Assembly (NCBI GenBank): GCA_905373625.1
Contig: CAJPTS010000056.1
Location: forward strand, 1-9,219
DNA: 9,219 nucleotides
Reading direction: 5' to 3'
DNA from: Bacteroidia bacterium
GTDB taxonomy: Bacteria > Bacteroidota > Bacteroidia > Bacteroidales > CAJPTX01
Shown piece after piece: positions 1-6,300 of the stretch. Made by a program: the position numbers and the translations under genes. A model generated the notes under the pieces. That model was not told the origin of the DNA. It worked only from the letters and a program-made list of their open reading frames with translations, and ran no database searches. Positions within the stretch are counted from its first letter, which is position 1; every line of letters begins with the position of its first letter.

Positions 1-89
1 TAATACAACTACTCCTGTTTCATAATTCAAAAAAGATGTTTCACAAATGCAATAGTCTAATAATCTGTGTTTTGCGAAGCATATTTGTT

Positions 90-117
90 GTTATTAGTGT
101 CTGGTAAACTTTTTCAT
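90..117 (+). repeat. Repeat motif copy A (left arm of inverted pair)
   Basis: GTTATTAGTGTCTGGTAAA at 90-108 matches copy C at 9164-9182 at 17 of 19 positions in the same orientation, and continues with a T-rich stretch to TTTCA. It is inverted relative to copy B at 191-212. Confidence 0.75.
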
Positions 118-211
118 TAGGGCAAAAAAACGAGGCGGATCTCGTACAGAGATTCGCCCCTAATTGTGCATTTGGTATTGCCCAATCTCCAGTTTTTACT
201 GGACAACAATA
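91..211. mobile_element. Possible MITE-sized element bounded by inverted repeats A and B
   Basis: About 121 bp lie between the outer edges of two inverted copies of a TTATTRGTGTCYGGTAAA-like sequence. The interior is palindromic (stem 134-158, with TTAGGGC near 117-123 and GCCCCTAA near 156-163 extending the symmetry imperfectly) and noncoding. Short, noncoding, terminal inverted repeats and internal fold-back are the traits of MITEs, which are known in Porphyromonas genomes. No target-site duplication could be identified, and the family of the ends was not recognised, so this stays tentative. Confidence 0.35.
124..158 (-). terminator. Second minus-oriented hairpin with T7 tract
   Basis: The 10-bp stem pairs 134-143 with 149-158 around a 5-nt loop, with one G-U type wobble. 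On the minus strand it is followed, 3 nt later, by seven consecutive T (complement of 124-130). On the plus strand no T tract follows. It would back up the terminator at 231-276. It lies inside the interval bounded by the inverted repeats at 91-211, so it may belong to a small mobile-like element and not to the gene. Confidence 0.65.
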
Positions 212-212
212 G
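191..212 (-). repeat. Repeat motif copy B (right arm of inverted pair)
   Basis: Read on the minus strand, 212 down to 191 begins CTATTGTTGTCCAGTAAAAA. Over 22 positions it agrees with copy C (9165-9186) at 18. It also contains one arm and the loop of a perfect 6-bp hairpin, TCCAGT-TTTT-ACTGGA, at 188-203. It faces copy A across about 80 bp. Confidence 0.7.
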
Positions 213-230
213 CCCTTTATAAAACTTTAG

Positions 231-276
231 GCGGAAAAACAAAAGAAACGAGCACCGCCCGAAGGCAATGCTCGTT
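231..276 (-). terminator. Intrinsic terminator of the giant gene
   Basis: On the minus strand an 8-bp perfect stem (AACGAGCA/TGCTCGTT, 247-254 with 269-276) encloses an inner GCC-UUCG-GGC stem-loop (257-266), a classic stable cUUCGg tetraloop. Between the two stems is a 2+2 internal loop. It is followed by the T-rich run TCTTTTGTTTTT (246 down to about 235). It begins about 50 nt after the TAA stop codon, as expected for the gene's own terminator. Confidence 0.85.
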
Positions 277-327
277 ATACTTAACCTTGCTTGGTGTCAC
301 GTAAACCAAACGCTACATAGCAAAGAA

Positions 328-3300
328 TTACTGTTTTACTACGCGATACGTTGTTGTTGCTATGCCCACCGACAACCGTAAAAGATACACACCCGCTGGC
401 AATGCAGCAGTATTGATTAACGTCTCCGTATTTTCTAATACGCCAGAACGCACAACTACTCCGTGTGTATTCAACAAGGTGTAAGTACCCTGGAGGTAGT
501 CATGTACAACACGGAATTGATCGCTGAACGGGTTGGGCATTATACGCACATTGGCAAACGTCGACGTCTCCTCTACCGCTTCGGGCTTCTTTTTGGTGGA
601 AACAAACGTTGCGGCTATGGTTACATTACCCTTAACCACCAGACTCTCCCCAGAATCAAAATCTATTCCATTCACGGTCAAAGACTCTATTTTGTAGTCG
701 GGATCTGGCACAGCCGTAATAGTTATTGACGTATTGGGTTCAATCTTCGCATCACTAGCTAGTTCTTTACCATCCTGTACTACGACAACCTTCCCATGTT
801 CGGGTGTTGTGTACTGTAACGTGTACTGGTATGTAGCTTCTGCAAAAAGCGCCTCAACTGTAATATCACTTTCTACTAGGTCGGTACGCGGGTTCTGGAT
901 AGACTTATCACTCCACTTCAAGAACTTGAATCCCGCATCTGGTATAGCAACAACAACCTCTGAACTCATGCCGTGTTCTATCTGCTGGTAAGCCATCCCC
1001 TCTATACGTCCGTTTTCGCCCGCCGTGTAGGTAACAGTATGCTTGGGTTGTTCTATCCGTTTGAAGATTGCACGTACATGTACAAAAGCATTGTCTTTTC
1101 GCTCTGCTGTAGTTACACCGTCACTCCACTTATCAAAGATGTACCCTGTAGCAGGGAGTGCTTCAATTACTTGCGTATTTGCAGCGTTCGTAACGAGGAC
1201 AATTTTATCTGACGGTGTTTTTGTACTACCCTTTTCATGCACAGTACCGTTTTCACCTGCTACGTATGTAAGAGTAATTGCATCGGCTGGCGATGGGTCG
1301 TACTGGACAAGGATGTCATCTATTGCCCACCACGACTCAAATGAGGTATTAGTAAATACCCAACGGAAACGTACAAGCGAGTGTCCGATAAGGTGTACGT
1401 CGGTTAAAACAAAGGTTACGGCTACCTCCTCTCCCGTGGAGGCTGCCATGGTTACAGCATCAACCCAATTATTATCTTCAAACTGGTACTGAAGCACTGC
1501 TGTAGCTCCGTATCCAAATGGGATACCGAACCATGAATGGAACGATAGTTTCACACTTGCATTGGCGCGATTCGCGAGTGAGAGCCATGGACTGTAAACG
1601 CGCCCAGTGTAGTACAATTCCTCCGACTTTGGGTCAATCATCAATACCGTTCCTTCGCCAGTATGCAACTTATGGATCATGTTCTTGGGACGCAATACCC
1701 ACCCTTTCCCTATCGTCGGCGGATCTATGAGCCAGTGCTGTAGGACTTTAGTACCAAAATCAAAATTTTCTTTCCACGCAATGGAATATGGCTGCATGAA
1801 AATGGCTACTAGCTCAGCATCTTTTTCTATCGCTTTGTCATGACGAGTGAGCTCCGTGTTGCCGTCAGACCAGCTGAGGAAACGATATCCTGGTTTTGCC
1901 TGAACGGTAACAGGCGCAGCATCTTTGCCATAAGCTACTTTTTGCTGCTCTAGTGCTCCTGCCACAAATTCGCCTCCTTCAGATACTGCGTAAGATATGC
2001 TGTAAATGGCTTCTTCAAACTCCGCCTTTAGCGCCATATCGGTCTTTACATCGGCTTCTGTACGAGTGGCTTCCGTTTTCCCATCCGACCACTGTTTGAA
2101 ACGATATGCGAGACTCTTAGGCGCCGCGACTACCGCAGTGCCTGTACCGCCTGCTGCAACACGTTGTACGGCAGTACCAATGATTAAACCATTGTCGTCG
2201 GCAGTATAGGTTAATGTGTGCGCGTATTGAGCCAAAATCAGAGTCAAAGTCAGCTTTTCGTCGTTTACCTCAAACGAAGTGGTTGCAGGCGTGTAGCCCT
2301 CCTTCATGGCTCGACATATGTACTTGTCAGGCAATAGGAACATCGTTACCTTCCCCGTTGCATCGCTCATATACTTCGTTTTCCCACACCAAAGCGTTGC
2401 ATTTTCTAGTGGTGCATTCTGCGCGTCGCAAAGCGTAATTATCACTTCTTGTGCAGTAGTCGGTGCAGAGACTTCTAGTGTACCTGGTTTACATGTCACC
2501 GTATATGCGCCTTTCTGATAGGGAGCAGTATAGTCCGTTGGTACTACTTCATACGAACCTTTTGATAAGGCTGGTAGACTTGCATCCCAGAATTTTCCGT
2601 CCGCGAGCTTAACTACATAATTCGGGCGATAGATTGGCTCAGTTTCAGCGAACTGCAAGCCCGTATACTCGAATTGGAAGGTTGGTAGTTTGTCGCCTTG
2701 TGCCATAGTTGCAGGCTTCATCGTAATAGTAAGCGGTACAGGCGTCACTTCTACTTTGCGTTCTACCTTTGTAGCTGCTTGGTAAATATTATCACCATTT
2801 TGCAATGCAACGATCGTGGTAGTACCTATGCCAACAGTTACAAGTTTTCCCTCGGCATTTATGGTTGCAATACTCGGGTCTAATGTGTAATAACTACAAG
2901 CAAATCCGGAACTAGCCACCGCATCTAGTGCAATGGGGACTCCGCTATACGGGATTGTTAGCTTTTCACTGTTCCACGTAATTGACTGTGGCAATGCAAG
3001 TTGTAATGAGTAGTATTTTACATCACGTCCATTCTCTGCCACCACTTGTAGCAATTTAGGCTGCGACAAGTCCAACACTTTGCTCGTACCAAGCACAATC
3101 TTCTCATCGCCATAGTAAAGTGAGGCATTGGGCGAAATGGCATTAAAGTGAACCTTCAGATTTTTCCAATCTAGAGGAGTAGCCGCTGATGTACTCTCAG
3201 GCGCGAGCAAGATGGCTTGCGATGGATTATTTACCTCAACATTTGTCTTAAGATTCGGATTCTCGGCAGTTAGAAGCGAAAGTTTTAAAATATCGCATGC

Positions 3301-6300
3301 AGAGGAGCGATCTGCTAGAAGCTCTACCTCAAAATCTTGTTCTAGCTGTTTACCAAAGAGGTCGTCAATTGTCGCCTTAAATGACAATGTATGACTGGGC
3401 GCACTAAAATCGAGTACTGTATTTTCGTCTACAGGCGTCCCCGCCTTGGTAATCTTCGTATTCGGCCACTCTTGTATGAACTTCAATTTTACGGAACTCC
3501 AACTAGAGAAGTCGCTAGGCACACGAACCGAGATCTTGTTTTCCGATACGTATTGCGAAGGGAGGAGTTGCTTCTCAAAGACAACCGAGCTAATAAGGCG
3601 CTTAATTGGTGTCCACACCGTACTGGGGTCAGAGCTTTGTAGGTAACCTAAGTGCTCGTCGCCCGAGGCAATAAGCGACAATCTTCCTTCTGTTAGAGTA
3701 AACTCAGCCATACAGTCTTTTTCCAAAGATCCATCTGCTTTGCGAACACTTTTTGTACGATTATTCTTGATTTCTTCTGCCGTACGATCAGTATCCCAAA
3801 CACGGAACATGCCCATCGCACCCGAAAGAATAGGACTAACAGTAAATTCGCCAACGCTGAAGCTGTCGTTATCTAATTGGTAACAATCGGCTTCTACGCC
3901 GTCTACGTAAATGTGAGTATCAGTATAGTTAAAGCCAAACTCGTAATCTCGCTTTTTCTCGAGAGTTACGGCGATATGCTGCCATTGTCCGTATTTGATT
4001 ACGGGCAATTTTGTAACATTTGCCTGCGTCCTGCCACATACAAGTACGAGTGTATTATCTTCGTAACGTTTCGCTTTGTAAGGAATAGCGAGCCAGACCC
4101 CAGGGGCATCAATCAGGACTTGTGCTTGTTTATTATCGAAACGCCACCACCCTTCAAACGTGACATTAACTTCGTCTGGGTCGATTTCAAAATCGGGCAT
4201 CCGTACTCCCTCAGGTGCAGAACCAGAGGACTGGTATTCTAGCACATAAAGCTTATTGCTCGGTGGCACTAAGTGATATACGGTCTTGCTATATTTGTCA
4301 TTGTACGCAACGCCATCTTTTTCCGTCTGTGTAACCTCTATTTCGTGTTTACCCACTACCGAGAGGTCTATATGAGCATCTTCCCACTCTATGGTAGCTT
4401 CGCCACCAAAAGGCGCAACAGATTGAGTGAATTCTTTCGTCTGTTTCTCCACACCGTCCACTTTCAGAGCGAGTTTTACTTTTTCAACCGCCGCAAATCC
4501 CTTGTTACGAACTTTTACCACGAGCTTATTATCAGCACTAAGATTGCTGCCAGATTTTAGATTCAGGATGTCAACTACAGCCAAATCTTTCACTAATGGG
4601 TGCTCAGCTACCGTGAGTTCAGCCGTGATATCCACGACGTGGCCCCATTCTATAGCTTCACCAGCTTTGAATTTTGCATAGTCCTCATCCGAAGCAAGCA
4701 TCAGACGCATGCGGCATTTCCCTGCTTGTAGATTTGCTACGTGTGAGAGATCTACAGACACGTGATACGACTTTTTCCCTTCCTCAAGTGGTACAACGTT
4801 GAGTTCGGGGGCAGCATCTTTTAGCTCATTATCTGATGGATCTAGATCTACCCATATGCGCAATTTAGCAGAGGCGTATTTCGCATCTACACTGTTGTTC
4901 AATTCAACTTTTATCACATTATCACTTAGTGTGTAGAGAGGCATTTTAACCCAAGGCATGTAGCTGATCTTTTTCGAAGGTTGGCACTCAACCGATCGCC
5001 CTCCATATCGTCCAACACCTGCTATGTAAAGCTCTTTCTCTTTCCTAATGCTCCCGTTTGGCCAAAACGCATCGTGTACAATGATTAGCGACGCGGTATT
5101 ATCAGACGTATCTCCGTCAAGCGCTAATTCGGCTTGTAGCTCCATTCGCATAGGCGGTGTAACGTCCCATTTTTCGGGGATTGTGAATCTTGTTACCGCC
5201 TTGGGGGCAAGTGTAGGTATTACATAGCGTTTCTTTTGCCCATCTTTTGAAAGTACAATTGCCACATTCGTTAATTTAACAGGGCAAAGGTTCTCTATTG
5301 CAGCTTCTACTGTAGCGTGTTGCCCATCGGACGCTACTACTTCTTTCAATGCTACAAGTTTCCACTGATTTTGTAACTCAACCTCTTTCACGTCAGCAAT
5401 CCACCCTTTTCCAGGCTTGTTGCCACGACTCCACTGCTGAAATGCAATTCCCCCATTAGCTGCTTCCGAGATGAATACTCGCATTTTCCCCTGTCCGCCG
5501 AGTACATGAGTGCGCGGGTGCTTAACAAGCTTCAAACTGCGAGGAACATCATTGGTATAAACCGAAAGCGTATCTCCTGCGCCCAAATCCCACTCGTGGA
5601 AGGTTACTTGTATCACTCGCCCAGGAGTTTGTGGGAGTAACAAAAGCGTCGAATTCTCTTTTGCTTTATAATTCTCTAGTGCGCCTCCCATATCGGTAAA
5701 GCGTGCACTTCCTGTTACGCGGATCGAATCATGCCGGGGAATATCGAGCCACTGACCTCCCAAAAAGGCATAGCGCACGGGGGGCATCAAAATCACGTTC
5801 CCCTTGTTGTAAACTTCTATGCGCGAGACATTGTTAGAAGGATCGGCGTCGCCTTCTACATCTGCACGTGCAATTACTTCAAACTTTTTTCCCTCTACGC
5901 CGTCGTATGAGAAATCTGCGGTACAAACCACTTCGCGATCCTCAAAGGCCGTCAGATCTTTCAAAGTATTGGCATATACAACTTTTCCGTCCACCTGCAC
6001 ACTCACAGGCACCTCTTTCATGGTAACCGAAGAATTATTGCGGAGGGTAAAAGCAATTTGTTCTTCCCCCATATTGGCCTTGGCTTCGATAGGTTTAATA
6101 CCTTGCACAAAAAGCTCTGGACGCTCAATGGCGCGCGTTACCTCGTAATACAGAATAAGGAAACGGTTATCCTTATCATACAAGGCAGTTTCTAGTGCGA
6201 GTTTTATCTTCTTTCCCGCAAACGGCGTCAAATCCCAAGTGTATGTATGCTCACCGTCATCTCCGATTATGTGTTTTCGTCCCTGCACATCCGCAATCTC

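Larger units (their letters stand above)
1..327. other. Noncoding 3' flank of the giant gene
   Basis: There is no credible gene here on either strand. It holds the two minus-oriented terminators (231-276, 124-158) and the inverted motif pair (90-117, 191-212). The outermost part, 1-89, is A+T-rich. It shares short blocks with the gene's own 5' flank: TTCACAAA at 40-47 (compare 9142-9149) and TCTGTGTT at 64-71 (compare 9159-9166). It may therefore be the upstream region of a further minus-strand gene starting beyond the window. Nothing else is recognisable. Confidence 0.6.

Noticed and set aside
94..117. A seven-codon ATG-to-TAA frame on the minus strand inside copy A
   Set aside because: It is too short and made entirely of the repeat motif, and the resemblance of its ATG context to the real start is a few bases only.
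289..314. Weak TTGGT/ACCAA inverted repeat just after the stop codon
   Set aside because: Only 5 bp with a 9-nt loop and no T tract. It is much weaker than the hairpin at 247-276.
598..2223. Recent tandem DNA duplication or CRISPR-like repeat from the InlB-type units
   Set aside because: The units resemble each other only as protein. At the DNA level they are too diverged, and no short direct repeat with regular spacers is visible.
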